A DNA stretch of 64,000 nucleotides from Struthio camelus (GCF_040807025.1 NC_090953.1:26210997-26274996), one strand, 5' to 3'. Positions 1 to 12,720 are shown, numbered from the stretch's first letter. Notes: generated from the sequence alone by a model not told the origin. Made by a program: numbers and translations.

Positions 1-3000
1 CTCGGACCGACATACAGAAACGAGAGCTTTCTCAATCAGGATGCTGTAAGGCCAGAAAGAATGAAAATGCCGGTCCGAAAACTGAAGAAGAATCGTCCAA
101 GGACCAGATTTCTTCCTATCAGCATCCCTGGGATGGCCATCTATTCAGAGAAAGCAGCACAAATGGAAGAGGAAATTTCACATCATCTCCTCTCATCTAT
201 CCTCCGTGGCTGTGAGCAAGATGCTCTTACCAGCCCAGGAAAGATTCATAGGTCCACGTACTAGACATCTGTGTCCACATCAAGATCTTTGAAGGCCATG
301 CTAGAAACCCTCCTTAAACCAAGACCAGCCTTTCACGCCTCCCTGCTTTGGAGGCAATGTGCTGGGGAGGCTTGAGGAAGACAGAGACAGCATTTGAAGT
401 TTAAGCCAGAGCTTTTTGCATCAGGTTACACGACAATAAACCCTAGTTTGGTTTCTTCTATCACACTAATGAGTGAACTTCAGAAACCTTAATATGAGCA
501 CAGAGTTTCTATGCCTCTGCTACAGAAGGCTGTTAATCCAAACTCTCTTTGGAATAGCAGACTGGGACACCCTAGGGGTGTGGGTTCCCTAATATCAAAT
601 CCCTTTAGATGCAGCATTACAGACAAGGCCATCACTGCCTTTGGCTATGGGTGTTAATACTTGGCTGTGTCTCCAGGAAAGCCCTTTCCCAATGACTTTG
701 CATCACAGTGCCAGGTCTGCCATCAGCAGTATTCCAGGTTTCTTCCCTCCTCTCTTGTGAAGCTGTAAATGCTGTTCCTTTGGACGTGCTTTTCCATTTG
801 TATTCAGCCCTGTGGATGTCTAGGAATTTGAGACAGTCCAGTACAACATACATTTGCTTGCCTCTTGTGCTGCTCCTCACTAAGAACATTTGTGATACTA
901 GTTGCACTGACTCTTTGGTTCCTCTTACCTCATACCTTCCAGGTGGAGTTGCTGCTGCCTCATCTAGACTCTGCTTTTGGCTAATATGCTTTCCAACAAA
1001 AGCTTCTTTTTCTTTGCTTTGTTTTTTTTCCTTCAATATTCTGTTAGTTTGAGGCAATATTCTGTTAGTTTGAGTTCTGTTAGTTACTTTTTTCCTATGT
1101 CTTCCCCTCCTTAAGATCCTGCAGAGCCACCAGTTGAACAGTCCTAACAGGCATTTCTCCTTGAATTGCCAAGGGCAGATCAACCACCTGCACTCCATTT
1201 TCCCATCCTGTGGCCATCTAGAAGGAGAATTACTTGCTTCATGCTTCAACAAGCAGCATTACACATGTACTGCCTGCTGATACCTGCAGTGCTGGCTTCT
1301 TGATTTAGTAAAGAAGAGCGCCAGGATGCTGCTGATGCTCCTGGAGCTGTTCTGCAAGAATTAGGGTGTGACTCTTGGATCTGCACAGGCAACGTTTTGG
1401 CAGTGTGGGTGCAGGATGATCTTGGTGAAATGGCGGGCCTCCAGACAGAGAAGTTCAGGAAAGCTCCTACTATGCAAGCCCACTTCTGGGGCCGGGGCGG
1501 GGTGGTGGTGTGTGCAGGTTTTCAGCTTAGGTCTGTGCAAATCTTCCTGCCCCTTTGAAGCCTTGTTCCGGCCATCTCAGACAGCCTTTTGTAGCTGAAA
1601 TGCATTGACAGTCCTCTCTGTTGTAGCTACTTAGCTGCAATGTGAGCCCACCCTCCACAACCAGGAGGCAAGCGTTAAGGCACTTTCCATTATACTCTAG
1701 TTTTTGCGGGCAGAACATGCAAGGCTGTGCACCCTGCAAGTGGAACATCTTATCTGACCTTGCCTTAGCCCTGTTTTTTTGTACAAAGTTGAAGAAATGC
1801 AAAGAGACCAGTTTATTCCAGCCAGCAGTACAAAAGTTGTTCAAAGGTAACACCAGAAGAGATGCAAAATCAGCTAACGAATAATTATAAGATATACCAT
1901 TTAAGACTGGCAGGGAACTATCTTGTACTGTGACATGGCAAAGGGATCGGTAAAACTAGGAATCGTAGATAGATCTGACTGCTTATGTAAACTAAAGTAT
2001 TGAATATGTAACAACTTACCTTTGCTTAAAAGTTGGAGCAAAAAACTGCTCTGGGTCCTTCTTGTGCTCCTGGCCAAGAGGCACCTTATTGCTAGCAAGA
2101 AAAACTTAGCAACTAAGAAAGCTGACTCCTGCTGCTCCTTACCGGTGCCCACAAACGAATAAAAGAGAAAAGATAATTTTATAACAAGGTTGCCCTTGCT
2201 GGCCTCCTGGAAGGGCCTGACAAAAGTCCTTTCTCCAGAGACAAGTCCTCTTGCTCAAGGGATCCTATCTTTCTGTGTTGCTTCACAAATGGGTACACTG
2301 CCTGCTGTGTATAATGGTCTCTTCTGAGGACCAGTTCCAATGCTTCCACCAAAAATTACTCCTATAGCTCAAACTGTAAAGGACAATGGGGAGGGAGCGT
2401 GGAGAGGTGTGGAAGTGAGGCCTTGCTCCTCTGACCCTCTCTAGGCTGCACGGAAAGCTAGGCTGTGGCTGTATAATTAAGAAATAATCCTCCAAGCCAA
2501 GCTTAGTGGGTCCTGAGTCTGGGGCATACATGAAAAAGCCCTTACCGAGCCTGGCTCTACTTCGCTCACCAGTGAAGCACCTGGGAATGAACTAGGAGCT
2601 GTTACAGGGCAGGCTGAGCCATGCTGGGAGGCCATGAGGGTAGGAGGCTTTGTTTCTGAGGCCTCATTTGTTTGTGAGGTCTTTATCATGAGGTGCCCTT
2701 GGCGGGATTGCACAAAATGGGCTGTTCCATTGCTATGACGAGCTCTTAAATGTTAGTAGTCCTGAGAATGTCTCAGGACATTGTCTCAGTAGTCCTGAGA
2801 ATGACACTGCTCACGTGAGTAAGGTTCACAGTAACTGACTGATAGCTGTGCTGCCCAAGAAAAATTTGTAATCATTTTGTAAACAGTTAATAAGTTAATA
2901 ATAGTTTTGTTAATGCGCTGGATTACATTCCAAGATAGTATTTCCAATGTACTCAAAATTTACATTTTCACATGAAGCTACTTAGCTCTCTCAGGCTTAA

Positions 3001-3414
3001 TTTGGAAGGTAATCAGACTCTTTGGCAGTGGTACAAGATCAGCCAAAATACTGAGAAATTTCTTGTTACCATCCATGGACTTCAGATCAGGGCTACTGTT
3101 TTGCTGGTGGAAGCGGTTTTCTGATATTAGACTGGAAACCACGAGGAGTTTCTGTGTCAAGACAGCTTTGTCTTGCTATCTAATACACTCTCTGCTTTAC
3201 TCTCAGACCCTTCCTTGTAGTCAGTGATGCCATTAAGCCTTTGCAAGAATGGAACAACACAATTTTCCAGTAGACTGGGAAACAAGAATGTCCCTCCAAC
3301 TTCCATAGGCGTCAGTGCCTTGAGAAGAACATGGACCGAAAATAATTTTCAGGGGAGCATTTCACAGGGACCAGAAGTCCACCTGGCAGGTAGGCATGAA
3401 TTGATGGTTAAAGG
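1..3414. other. Intergenic DNA, no gene recognised
   Basis: I see no protein family, RNA gene or recognisable transposon here. Open frames, the longest being 206 codons on the minus strand at 632-1252, have low-complexity or non-domain translations and no supporting splice or promoter context. Two small local repeats are visible. A motif containing ATTCTGTTAG recurs three times at about 1033-1083. A 16-bp direct repeat lies at about 2754 and 2790, and its left copy is part of a short inverted repeat. Confidence 0.5.
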
Positions 3415-3776
3415 GTATCACAACACAGAAGTATTGATGTGGCCATGATGTCTGAGGACAGAGGCCAGACAAAAACAGGAAGCAGAGGATGGGGTCGTGC
3501 ATCCCACAGGGGAAATTCCCCTGTGCTCAACAGTGAAATTTTGCTAAGAGTTTGGGGACAGTGGCTGAGATGTACCAGACTTCAGTGACTGAGGAAAAAA
3601 TACAGAGGCTTGTGGACCTCACAGTTTGTCCTGCTCAGGGCAATTATGACCATGTTCTCAAAAATGGCTAAAACATAGGACAACAGCCATACTGTGAAGC
3701 ACAGTATCTGTAGCTCCGTGATAGCTGGGAATCCTAGCAAGGGGAGCCCACGGAACTGGGTGGAGTTCTCCTCCAT
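3415..3776 (-). pseudogene. Olfactory receptor pseudogene fragment, OR6-like
   Basis: This is the 5' part of a single-exon OR gene, an odorant-sensing seven-transmembrane GPCR. The frame opens at 3776 with MEENSTQF, runs through LLGF and a TM1 segment in which the usual GN is EN (ENMVIIALS), and reaches HKPLYFFLSH before a stop at 3582. A shifted frame continues with TEVWYISATVPKLLAKF, the TM2 end typical of OR6-type receptors. A further shift gives ISPVGCTT, the ECL1/TM3 entry. Beyond about 3415 homology fades. At least two frame disruptions, and no TM4-TM7, make it a dead relic. The OR6 assignment rests on the LLGFP, HKP and E-WYIS-TVPKLL pattern and was not checked by search. Confidence 0.7.
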
Positions 3777-4720
3777 GCAGAGAAGTGCGGAGCTCAGCCT
3801 TGGAGATTAAGCATAGACAAGGAAGAAAAATGCAAAAAATGGGATAGAGGTTTGAAAATTAAATGCTTAATTTTGAAAAAAGTTAACAAAAAAGCTTATC
3901 CTTGGATAGGATTCTTCTGATTAAGCTTTGGATGCCTGAAGTGTAGGCTTCCCTTTTAGTCAATAGAGAGAAATAGGCAGTTCATCTGACCTACTCACAC
4001 CTACCTTAGGTGAATCTGAACTGTCAAGCTGGATGCAATCTTTTTAAAAACTGTTGACTGCAAATGCAAGAGGTTTTGGCCAACTGGGTCAAGGTATCAT
4101 CTTCAAAAATCATACCTGTAGCCAGGAGTTTATTCCCCATTCTCTGCATCTAGATCATTATGCTGACAATTCAAAGTACCCCTTTGCTCTGTCCTCAGTA
4201 AACCAAAAGCTTGTGCCAGCACATCTAGTCTCTGAGAGTGTTTTACACTTTCCTTTGATTTCAGTGTGAAACTGCAGTCCAGGTAAAGACTGAAGGTGGT
4301 GAATGTCTGTGTTAAGAACCACAGCACCTAACAGGAGAATCATTCAGCTGCCTAACCATAGCTATCAAGTCATCATTTAATACCTTAGATTATCCGGAAC
4401 AACTGCATGGGGCTATCAGCTGTGACTCAGGACCTGCAAGAGACATACATGGCTGTATTGGCAGCTGGAGACCAGATGGGATACCGTAAGACATCTGAAA
4501 TGACAGAAGAAACATCAAGCCCTTGAAAGTCTCTCCTAATTTAGATCTGTGCAATTAACTTCCAAATGCTTAAAACTACATGAGATAACCAGTAATTTTT
4601 CAGTCTCTTGCAACATAGTGTCCTCTTGTCCTTTTTCCCTGACGATATCAGAGGTGGAGTAACCGCGTTCTGAGTTTTGTCCTTATTTTAGTCATTTTCC
4701 TCCAGGGAAAAGTTTTCTCC
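3777..4720. other. Intergenic DNA between OR pseudogenes
   Basis: AT-rich spacer. Two overlapping short minus-strand frames near 4130-4343 have no recognisable domain. Nothing else is supported. Confidence 0.5.
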
Positions 4721-5631
4721 CTAACTCTTTTTCAGGACAGATTTCACTTCCTGGTTCCTAAGAGTGTAGATTAGAGGGTTCAGAGCTGGGGTGGCAACAC
4801 TATGCATGAGAGACACCTGCGTTTCCCTTTTGGAGGAGCTTCCTGAGAAGGGAGGTGTGTAATTGAAGAAAACTGGTATGTACAGCAGGGCCACGACACT
4901 GAAGTGGGAAGCACAGGTGGAGAAAGCCTTCCATCTTCCTCCTTTGGACTCAAATTTCAGGAAGAGGAAGACGATAACATAGAGGTAAGAGAGGGCTATG
5001 AGAGTGGAAGGGGCTAGAGCAATGGATGTGGTGTCAACATTGAGGAAGACCAAGTTGAGGCTGGTGCTACTGCAAGCCAAATTCAAAAGTGGTTTGATGT
5101 CACAGAAGAAGTGCTGGATGTGGCTGTGGCCACAGAAACTCAGCTGAGAAGTCATGACTGAGTGCATTGTGGCATGAAAAAAACCAGTCGCCCAGGTGGC
5201 CACAGCCAGCAACAGACATGTGGGTGAGCTCATGACCAGGGCGTAGCGCAAGGGGCTGCAAATGGCCATATAGCGGTCATAGGCCTGATGGCCAGGAGCA
5301 CAGCTTCAGTACTGCCCAGGAAGTGGAAGAAGTGGAGCTGGGCCAAGCACCCACCAAAAGAGATGGGCTGATGCCCAAAGAGAAAGCCAGCGAGCGTCTT
5401 GGGAACAGTAACCGTAGAGTAGAAGATGTCCAGGCAGGAGAGGTTTCCCAGGAAGAAGTACATCGGTGCGTGGAGCCAGGACTCAAATATCACTGTGGTC
5501 ACAATGGCACTGTTTCCCAGAAGACTGGTCAGGTAGAGCAACAGGAAGGCGATGAAGAAAAAGTGCTGCAACCCCTGGAGATCCGTGAGGCCCAAAAGGA
5601 TGAATTCCCTCACCTCTGTCTGGTTCAGCAT
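4721..5631 (-). pseudogene. Olfactory receptor, OR12D-like, one-base frameshift
   Basis: Nearly complete intronless odorant receptor GPCR, equivalent to about 303 codons (ORs usually run about 310). The start chosen is MLNQTEV at 5631, an N-glycosylation NQT followed by FILLGLTD; the frame also opens nine codons earlier. Visible marks: GNS in TM1, LHAPMYFFLGNLS before TM2, LGSTE in TM3, MAIC, the ECL2 segment CDIKPLLNLAC, KAFSTCASH in TM6, and NPLIYTLRN in TM7, ending at a TAG at 4721. At about 5284-5286 the sequence for LLAI-MAYDRY lacks one base, so the N-terminal half (5230-5631) and the C-terminal half (4721-5285) lie in different frames. This is the only lesion seen, so it is either a very young pseudogene or a sequence error. 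The NQT start, LGSTE and CDIKPLL pattern resembles mammalian OR12D; that is from memory, not a search. Confidence 0.85.
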
Positions 5632-6671
5632 TACTGGAACAAGGACAAGCAAAGGCAAAATGTCAAGGTTGCACAGCTGCGAGGAAAAAAGGTATTAAAA
5701 TATTCATTTGTTTCTGTGCTCTTTTAATATAGATGAATGTGTAAACATGTGCAAAACACAATGCATGAAATAAAACATAAAAGCTGAATAGAAACACAAG
5801 AAATGCACATGAACAAAAGCAGCTTAAATGTAGTCTTTTCTTACTTCCTCTTTGTAACAAGAACAAAGAGTAAAAATATGAGAAATATTAATATGAAATA
5901 TGAAAATATTAAAAAATGAAATATGAAAATATTAAAGCAAAGTCTTTCTTCTATGCATACAGCAGAACGTGAAAGATATGAAACACTGCTTTTTCTTCCA
6001 CTCCAGCCACGCTCGTATTTCAGTTCTGTCCATCTGCAACTTCCCACTACAACCTTCAGTCTCATCTACAATGCTTTAACTCACGTGAGTCACTCTTGAT
6101 GCTCTCTTTCCTCTATTCTGCCTGCATTTCATTAAGTCAATTTCAACTTCTACATTTCTAGTAGCTACCATCTCTTCCTGATACTTTGTTTACCTTAAAA
6201 CTCGCACAGTATGCAATTTTTTTAGCAATGATAGCCCCTGCAAGGTGCTTCGTGGTGTACACAGTCATCAATATTTCTTTTGTACATTGCTGCGATTTAA
6301 AAAAGAGTATTCTTTAGCAGATTGTCTCAAACAGAGCACATGCTCTCATTCTTTTTTCTGTTTCAGGTAAGTTTATTTATATGGAATAAGAATAAAAAGT
6401 TCTGAGATTATTCTCCTAGGGCAAGTGGACACATATTTCAGGCTTACATTGTAGACTGCTAATTCTGCAAGATGAGTCTTTTTCTCTGTTCATTCAATGC
6501 AGAGACGATAGAGTGAGGATCAATATCAATGAATATAGCTAATGAAAAAAGTTACTTCCAAAACATTTCTTGTAATGAAGTTAAAACATATATACACACA
6601 TTCCATAGTCTTCATTGCTTCTCCCATTATAATATATATTTTTATTGAAAAGAAGTGGGGTTTTTTTAAGT
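5632..6671. other. AT-rich intergenic DNA
   Basis: No gene seen. A short imperfect duplication rich in AATATTAA and GAAATATGAAAATATTAA lies at about 5880-5935. Confidence 0.5.
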
Positions 6672-6751
6672 CACAGAATCACAGAATCGTTTAGGTTGGA
6701 AGGGACCTCTGGAGATCATCTAGTCCAACCTCCCTGCTCAAGCAGGGTCCT

Positions 6752-9673
6752 CTAGAGCAGATTGCCCAGGATCACATCCAGCCGGCTTTTGAATATCTCC
6801 AGCGAAGGAGACTCCACTACCTCTCTGGGCAACCTGTGCCAATGCTCTGTCACCCTCACAGCGAAGAAGTTTTTTCTCAGGTTCAGATGGAACTTCCTGT
6901 GGTTCAGTTTCTGCCCGTTGCCTCTTGTCCTGTTGCTGGGCACCACGGAGAAGAGGCTGGCCTCATCCTCTTGACACTCCCCCTGCAGATACTTGTACAC
7001 GTTGATGAGATCCCCTCTCAATCTTCTCTTCTCCAGGCTGAACAGGCCCAGCTCTCGCAGTCTTTCTTCAGAGGAGAGGTGCTCCAGCCCTCTAATCATC
7101 TTGGTAGCCCCCCGCTGGACTCTCTCCAGTAGGGCCATGTCTCTCTTGTACTGGGGAGCCCAGAACTGGACACAGTGCTCCAGGTGAGGCCTCCCCAGGG
7201 CTGAGGAGAGGGGCAGGATCACCTCCCTCCACCTGCTGGCAACACTCTGCCTCATGCAGCCCAGGATCCCATTGGCCTTCTTGGCCACAAGGGCACACTG
7301 CTGCCTCATGTTTAACTTGTTGTCCACCAGCACTCCCAGGTCCTTCTCGGCAGAGCTGCTTTCCAGCAGGTCAACCCCCAGCCTGTACTGCTGCATGGGG
7401 TTATTCCTCCCCAGGTGCAGGACCCTCCACTTGCCTTTGCTGAACTTCAGGAGGTTCCGCTCCGCCCACCTCTCCAGCCTGCCCAGGTCCCTCGGAATGG
7501 CAGCACAGTCTTCTGGTGTGTTAGCCTCTCCCCCCAGTTTTGGATCATCAGCAAACTTGCTGAGGGTGCACTCTGTCCCTTCCTCCAGGTCATCGATGAA
7601 TATATTGAACAAGACTGGACCCAGGACTGACCCCTGGGGGACACCACTAGCCACAGGCCTCCAACTAGACTCTGCGCCACTGACCACAACCCTCTGAGCT
7701 CTGCCATCCAGCCAGTTCTCAAGCCACCTCACTGTCCACTCATCCAACCCACACTTGCTGAGCTTCCCTGTGAGGCTGCGATGGGAGACAGTGTCAAAAG
7801 CCTTGCTCAAGTCCAGGTAGACAACATCCACTGCTCTCCCCTCATCTACCCAGCCAGTCATTCCGTCATAGAAGGCTATCAGATTGGTCAAGCATGATTT
7901 CCCTTTGGTGAATCCGTGCTGACTTCTCCTGATCACCTTCTTGTCCTCCACATGCTTAGTGAGGACCTCCAGGAGGAGCTGTTCCATCCCCTTTCCAGGG
8001 ACCGAGGTGAGGCTGACAGGCCTGTAGTTCCCTGGCTCCTCCTTCTTGCCCTTTGTGAAGACTGGCGTGACATTGGCTTTCTTCCAGTCCTCAGGCACCT
8101 CTCCTGTTCTCCACGACCTCTCCAAGATGGTGGAGAGTGGCCTAGCAATAACATCCACCAGCTCCATCGGCACTCGTGGGTGCATCCCGTCGGGGCCCAT
8201 GGACTTGTGGATGTCAGGTTTGGACAAATGATCTCTAACCTGATCCTCCTCAACCAAGGGAGAGATCTCCTTTCTCCAGACTTTCTCTCCGGTCCCCAGG
8301 GTCTGGAATTCCTGAGGGCTGGCCTTAGCAGTAAAGACTGCAGCAAAGAAGGCATTCAGCAGCTCTGCCTTCTCTGTATCCTTTGTCACCAGGGCACCCG
8401 CCCCATTCAGCAGCGGGCCCACCTTGTCCCTAGTCTTCCTTTTGCTATTGATGTATTTGAAGAAGGCCTTCTTGTTGTCCTTGACATCCCTTGCCAGATT
8501 TAATTCCAACTGGGCCTTAGCCCTCCTCGTCGCATCCCTGCATACTCTGACAACGTCCCTGTATTCCTCCCAAGTGGCCTGTCCCCTTTGCCACATTCTG
8601 TACACTTCCTTCTTCTGTTGGAGCTCCTTGCTCGTCCATGCCGGTCTCCTGCCCGCTTTGCTGGACTTCCTACTCAGAGGGATGCACTGCTCTTGAGCCT
8701 GGAGGAGGTGACGCTTGAATATTAACCAGGTTTCTTGGACCCCTCTTCCTTCTAGGGCCCTGTCCCATGAGATTCCCCTAAGTAGGTCCCTCAAGAGGCC
8801 AAAGTCAGCTCTCCTCAAGTCCAGGGTTGCAATCCTACTCATTGCCCTGCTCCCTCCTCGTAGGATCCTCAACTCCACCATCTCATGGTCACTGCAGCCA
8901 AGGCTGCCCCCAACCTTCACCTCTCCAACTAGACCTTCTTTGTTCATTAGCACAAGGTCTAGCATTGCACCTCTCCTCGTCGGCGTCTCCACCACCTGAG
9001 TCAAGAAATTATCATCAATGGTTTGCAGGAACCTCTTTGACTGTTTGTGCCTAGCTGTGCTCTCTTCCCAGCAGATGTCAGGGTGGTTGAAGTCTCCCGG
9101 GAGAACCAGGGCCTCTGATCGTGAGGCTACTTCCAGCTGTCTGTAGAAGGCCTCATCGATGACTTCCTCCTGGTCAGGTGGCCTGTAGTAGACCCCCACA
9201 ACAGTGTCACCCATGTTACCCTGCCCTTTAATCCTTACCCATAGGCTCTCAACTTGCTCTTCATCCACCCCGAGGCAGAGCTCCAGACATTCTGGTTGCT
9301 CCCTCACATAAAGAGCAACTCCACCACCTCGCCTTCCTGGCCTGTCTTTCCTAAAAAGCACATAGCCATCCATGACAGCATCCCAGTCATGTGAACTATC
9401 CCACCATGTCTCTGTCACTGCAATGAGATCCTGGCCCTGCGACCGCACACAGATCTCTAATTCTTCCTGCTGATTCCCCATGCCGCGTGCATTGGTATAC
9501 AGGCATTTCAGAGAGCCAGTCAAGCACGCAGGCTTCTCAGAAGAGGTGCAAGAGGATCCTCCGTAGCCATGTCCCATGCTGTCTCCCCTGGTTGTATGCA
9601 CCCGCTGGAGGCATCCTGACTTGAGCAGTGTTTTACTGACTCCCCTGCCACTATACCACTCCCCTTCCCCCAT
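6752..9673 (-). CDS. CR1 ORF2: endonuclease and reverse transcriptase, 973 aa, intact
   Basis: Nicks target DNA and reverse-transcribes element RNA at the nick. Residues about 55-265 are the APE-type endonuclease: asparagine in TNARG (61), glutamate in TETWW (88), PGDFNHPD (192-199), and the SDH pair (261-263). Reverse transcriptase follows: YRPVSLTS (550-557), motif [10 protein letters not shown] (619-627), motif [12 protein letters not shown] (676-686), motif C FADD (707-710), then the CR1 C-terminal region ending in [12 protein letters not shown]. All catalytic residues are visible. The residue after FADD is proline, where the older CR1 copies in this window have threonine. The start [11 protein letters not shown] matches that of the copy at 18084-18629. 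Without ORF1 and a 5' promoter, autonomous activity is doubtful; translated protein could in principle act in trans. Confidence 0.93.
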   Translation of the reverse strand: MGEGEWYSGRGVSKTLLKSGCLQRVHTTRGDSMGHGYGGSSCTSSEKPACLTGSLKCLYTNARGMGNQQEELEICVRSQGQDLIAVTETWWDSSHDWDAVMDGYVLFRKDRPGRRGGGVALYVREQPECLELCLGVDEEQVESLWVRIKGQGNMGDTVVGVYYRPPDQEEVIDEAFYRQLEVASRSEALVLPGDFNHPDICWEESTARHKQSKRFLQTIDDNFLTQVVETPTRRGAMLDLVLMNKEGLVGEVKVGGSLGCSDHEMVELRILRGGSRAMSRIATLDLRRADFGLLRDLLRGISWDRALEGRGVQETWLIFKRHLLQAQEQCIPLSRKSSKAGRRPAWTSKELQQKKEVYRMWQRGQATWEEYRDVVRVCRDATRRAKAQLELNLARDVKDNKKAFFKYINSKRKTRDKVGPLLNGAGALVTKDTEKAELLNAFFAAVFTAKASPQEFQTLGTGEKVWRKEISPLVEEDQVRDHLSKPDIHKSMGPDGMHPRVPMELVDVIARPLSTILERSWRTGEVPEDWKKANVTPVFTKGKKEEPGNYRPVSLTSVPGKGMEQLLLEVLTKHVEDKKVIRRSQHGFTKGKSCLTNLIAFYDGMTGWVDEGRAVDVVYLDLSKAFDTVSHRSLTGKLSKCGLDEWTVRWLENWLDGRAQRVVVSGAESSWRPVASGVPQGSVLGPVLFNIFIDDLEEGTECTLSKFADDPKLGGEANTPEDCAAIPRDLGRLERWAERNLLKFSKGKWRVLHLGRNNPMQQYRLGVDLLESSSAEKDLGVLVDNKLNMRQQCALVAKKANGILGCMRQSVASRWREVILPLSSALGRPHLEHCVQFWAPQYKRDMALLERVQRGATKMIRGLEHLSSEERLRELGLFSLEKRRLRGDLINVYKYLQGECQEDEASLFSVVPSNRTRGNGQKLNHRKFHLNLRKNFFAVRVTEHWHRLPREVVESPSLEIFKSRLDVILGNLL

Positions 9674-9678
9674 CTTGC

Positions 9679-9945
9679 CTAGTTTAAAGCCCTCCGTACC
9701 AGGCTGGCCAATCTGCTGGCAAAGACACGCGTGCCCCGCTTGGTAAGGTGGATCCCATCGCTCCCCATCAGCTGTTGATCTTCAAACAGGGTCCCATGGT
9801 CATAGAAACCAAAGCCCTGTTGCCAACACCAGCGGTGCAGCCAGCTGTTAACTTGGAAAACTTGTCTACTCCTACTCCTGTCCTTTCCCCTCACAGGCAA
9901 GATTGAGGAGAAAACAACCTGGGCTCCCAGACCCTTCACCACCAG
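9679..9945 (-). pseudogene. CR1 ORF1 C-terminal remnant (esterase-like domain)
   Basis: The 3' part of CR1 ORF1, six bases upstream of ORF2 and ending LVRRALN at the stop at 9679. It contains VVFSSILPVRGKD and the terminal [12 protein letters not shown] block, which carries the D-x-x-H pair of SGNH/GDSL-type esterases, the domain described for CR1 ORF1. The upstream parts (zinc-finger-like, coiled coil, blocks I-III) are missing because the element is truncated at about 9945. The frame runs 27 bases into flanking DNA and reaches an ATG there by chance. Confidence 0.8.
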
Positions 9946-11764
9946 AGGAACCGATGACAAAGTCATCGTCATTTACTTCCGGCCCAGTCACTCACTTTCT
10001 CATGCTTCTTTGGTTTATTCTTTTACTATAAAAACAATAAACACACACACAAAATAAAACTAATTTCCTAATAAAAAACTGAGCATGCAGCCAAAATGTA
10101 ATTTAGGCATATGTGTGCCCACTATCAAAAACTGATCATATATATCTGAAAATACTTTTAACCCAATCTTTGAACAAGCTCTATTGGAAACATTATAGTT
10201 AATAATATTATGGAGTCATCAACCAATCATTGTTGCCTACATTTGAAGGGTTAGAGGTATAATTTTCTTTTAAATACAAATGCTTCCGTTTATTACACAC
10301 TACTTGTCACCTTTAAGAACACAATTGATCCTCATTGAAATCCATGGGTGGAAAGACATCACTCCATTAAGGTATGTCCCCTCTGATTCTGTTTGTTTTT
10401 CCCAGTGAGCCACAGGTGATCTACTCACTTTCATTTTCTCCTTCTTCCAACCACATTTGTTCTTCCCTTTCCAATACTTCCCTTCTGTTTCACAGATGTT
10501 CACTAATTTTGTCTACAATTAACTGATTAATACATCTGGAAAAGTAGCAGCACGTCAGAGGAAAGTATCCCTCCCAAACATTTTTTTTTGAAAGACGGTT
10601 TCTTAAATACAAATGCAAAGAAAAGTCTTTTCATGCTGAAGCTTGCCTATTTTTCCAAATGTATCAATTACATGACAAAATAAATCGTCTTTCTGCCCAA
10701 ATGTCACCTCACCTTCAATCATCATTTTTCTCATTGTAGTGGGGTCCTCCGATAGTGAGTAACTGAGATAGCCAGAAAGCAAAGCTGAGAACAAAGCTAC
10801 TTAATTTGTGGAGTTAAAAGACTTGAGAATTTCTATCCTGCTATTTTCTTTCATACCTACCTGCCATTTTTCTAGTTGAGAGATTAATACTGTGACTGTG
10901 ATGAAAAGCAGGACTGTAAATTCTCAGGGACTTTTAGCTATTCAGCTAAGATGCAAGGAGGAAGCTTTTTCAGACTCTACTGGAAATCTCTGATGACCTA
11001 GCTAGAGGGGGAAAAAAAAAGGCTGTTTATGATGTTAATAATGTACAAAATATCAACAACATCATGAGGAGGTAAATTTCCTATTTCTTTGGTCAGTCTC
11101 CTGGGATGAGATCTGTGATTCACTGGCAAGCTGCAGAACAAAGAAGTCAAGTATTCCCTAAATAGAATTCATAGGTGAGTTGCCTGAAAAACAGAAGACA
11201 AAAAATGAAGCAGCCCACAGGGACTAGATTATAAAAACAAAAACAAAACACAAATACCTCCATCTCAGTGCACATAATTTTGGCTGGAATTTCTACAGGT
11301 GATAAAGGTGTTAGTCTTGCAACCCCAGCTGCACTTGAATAGCATTGGGCTAAATTATTTCTTAAATCTCTTTAAAAATATAAGAATTTAGCAAACCAAG
11401 TCTGTGTTCCATTCATTCTGATCTATTAGGTGTTGCTGGGTTTTGGGTTTGGGGTTGCGGGGGGGTGTTGTATTCGACAGGTAAGGAGGAGTTTCTGGCC
11501 TTTCTAGTCAAGGAACATCACAAATTTGCTTTGTAATCTTCATTTTGTCTCCTATAGGAAAGTTTCCACAACCATTTACAGAAGTAGCATATTCAGTTAC
11601 AATTAGAGTAGTTCAGATGTAGTGGTGTAAATCACACAGGAAATTTTGAATCATTTCTAAGAAGGTGGAGTCTTACATATCCTGCATAAAGTTCCAGGCA
11701 GATCAGCTCCAAATTAGTCTCAGGTTTGAAAACCCAGCACATTCAGCACAGTTTCATAAACACA
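9946..11764. other. AT-rich intergenic DNA
   Basis: No gene or recognisable repeat beyond a short (AC) run near 10042. The few short open frames have no domain content. Confidence 0.5.
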
Positions 11765-12180
11765 CAGAAAAATATAGGTTTGAAGAAACCTCTATAGAAG
11801 CTGATGCATCCCTCACTCAAGCAGGAACCATTTGATATATAGCTCACGGTCTTGTCCAATGAAGTTTTGAATAACTCCAAGGATATTCAAACAAACTCTC
11901 TTTGTAAACTCTTCCAATGTTTTGATTACTGTCAGGTAGAAAAAGATTTCCCTAGTGTCTAATTAGAATTTCACATGTTCCAACTCGTGCCTATCACCTT
12001 GCATATCTTAACACAATGCTTCTCTAAGAAACATCTGGTTTCATCTTTTCTGCACCCCCACAGTAAGTAGCTGAAGACAACAAAAAGATATCCCCTGATT
12101 CTTCTCTTCCTAGTGCTTCCACATTGTTAGATAGCCCATTTTATTACCTATGAACTCTTTAAGAATCTTAAAAAATTATT
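11765..12180 (-). mobile_element. Old CR1 3'-end fragment
   Basis: Degenerate but alignable to the CR1 3' end. The block at 11776-11830 matches the TTGGAAGGGACCTCT / CTCAAGCAGG signature with many changes. It is followed by the remnant of TTTTGAATATCTCCAAGG and by the region corresponding to the ORF2 C-terminus (near 11920-12000). It is much more diverged than the copies at 6.7 and 12.7 kb, so it belongs to an older wave. Confidence 0.7.
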
Positions 12181-12720
12181 GAAATGTTTGAAATGCCGCA
12201 GATACAAAGAGGAGCCACATTGGAATAGCGTATTGGACTAGCTCCTTTGGTCATGGGCTCCAAGATATTCTTGACCCAGACAACAATGAGGGGAGGGAAT
12301 TTTTAGGTAGAAGAGCATCTCTGGGCACCTGGAAAGATGTGTCAGGGCATCTTCATGCTAATTAGGCTAAGAACAGTACTAAAAAGCGACACTCAAAAGA
12401 AAAAGAATAACACACAAAACAAAGCAGAAAAGAGTCCTCATTATTGCCCATGAGGATACCTAAATAACCTCAAAGCAGCATGAATCAGACAACTGTTAAA
12501 CAGTGCTGACAATCAGGTAAAAGTCCTTTTGTCAAAGCAGTTAGGGCATATATAAAGTCAACACAGACAGGAGTGTAATGTATGTTGCAACAGAACACAA
12601 GTTTATTCAAGCACAAAGTATTACCTTAGATTCAGAAGTAAAGGGGGAAAATAATTTGTAAGAGGGAATGGACTAAAGGCAAAATGTCATGTGGTATAGT
12701 TTATTCTGCCCTTAAATTTT
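12181..12720. other. Intergenic DNA
   Basis: AT-rich, no gene recognised. It ends directly against the CR1 tail at 12721. Confidence 0.5.

Larger units (their letters stand above)
6672..9945 (-). mobile_element. Young CR1 LINE, 5'-truncated, with open ORF2
   Basis: Non-LTR retrotransposon. On the plus strand its 3' end appears as two copies of the 8-bp CR1 tail (ATTCTGTG when read on the element strand), from 6672. It is followed by the conserved 3' UTR block containing TTGGAAGGGACC, ORF2 (6752-9673) and the last part of ORF1 (9679-9945). Compared with the CR1 at 16977-20110, homology stops at about 9945, so the copy has lost most of ORF1 and the 5' UTR. The uninterrupted ORF2 implies a recent insertion. 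No target-site duplication was identified; CR1 elements commonly lack clear ones. Confidence 0.93.

Noticed and set aside
632..1252. 206-codon open frame on the minus strand
   Set aside because: No recognisable domain, overlaps an open frame on the other strand and a short local repeat; no promoter or splice context. Treated as chance.
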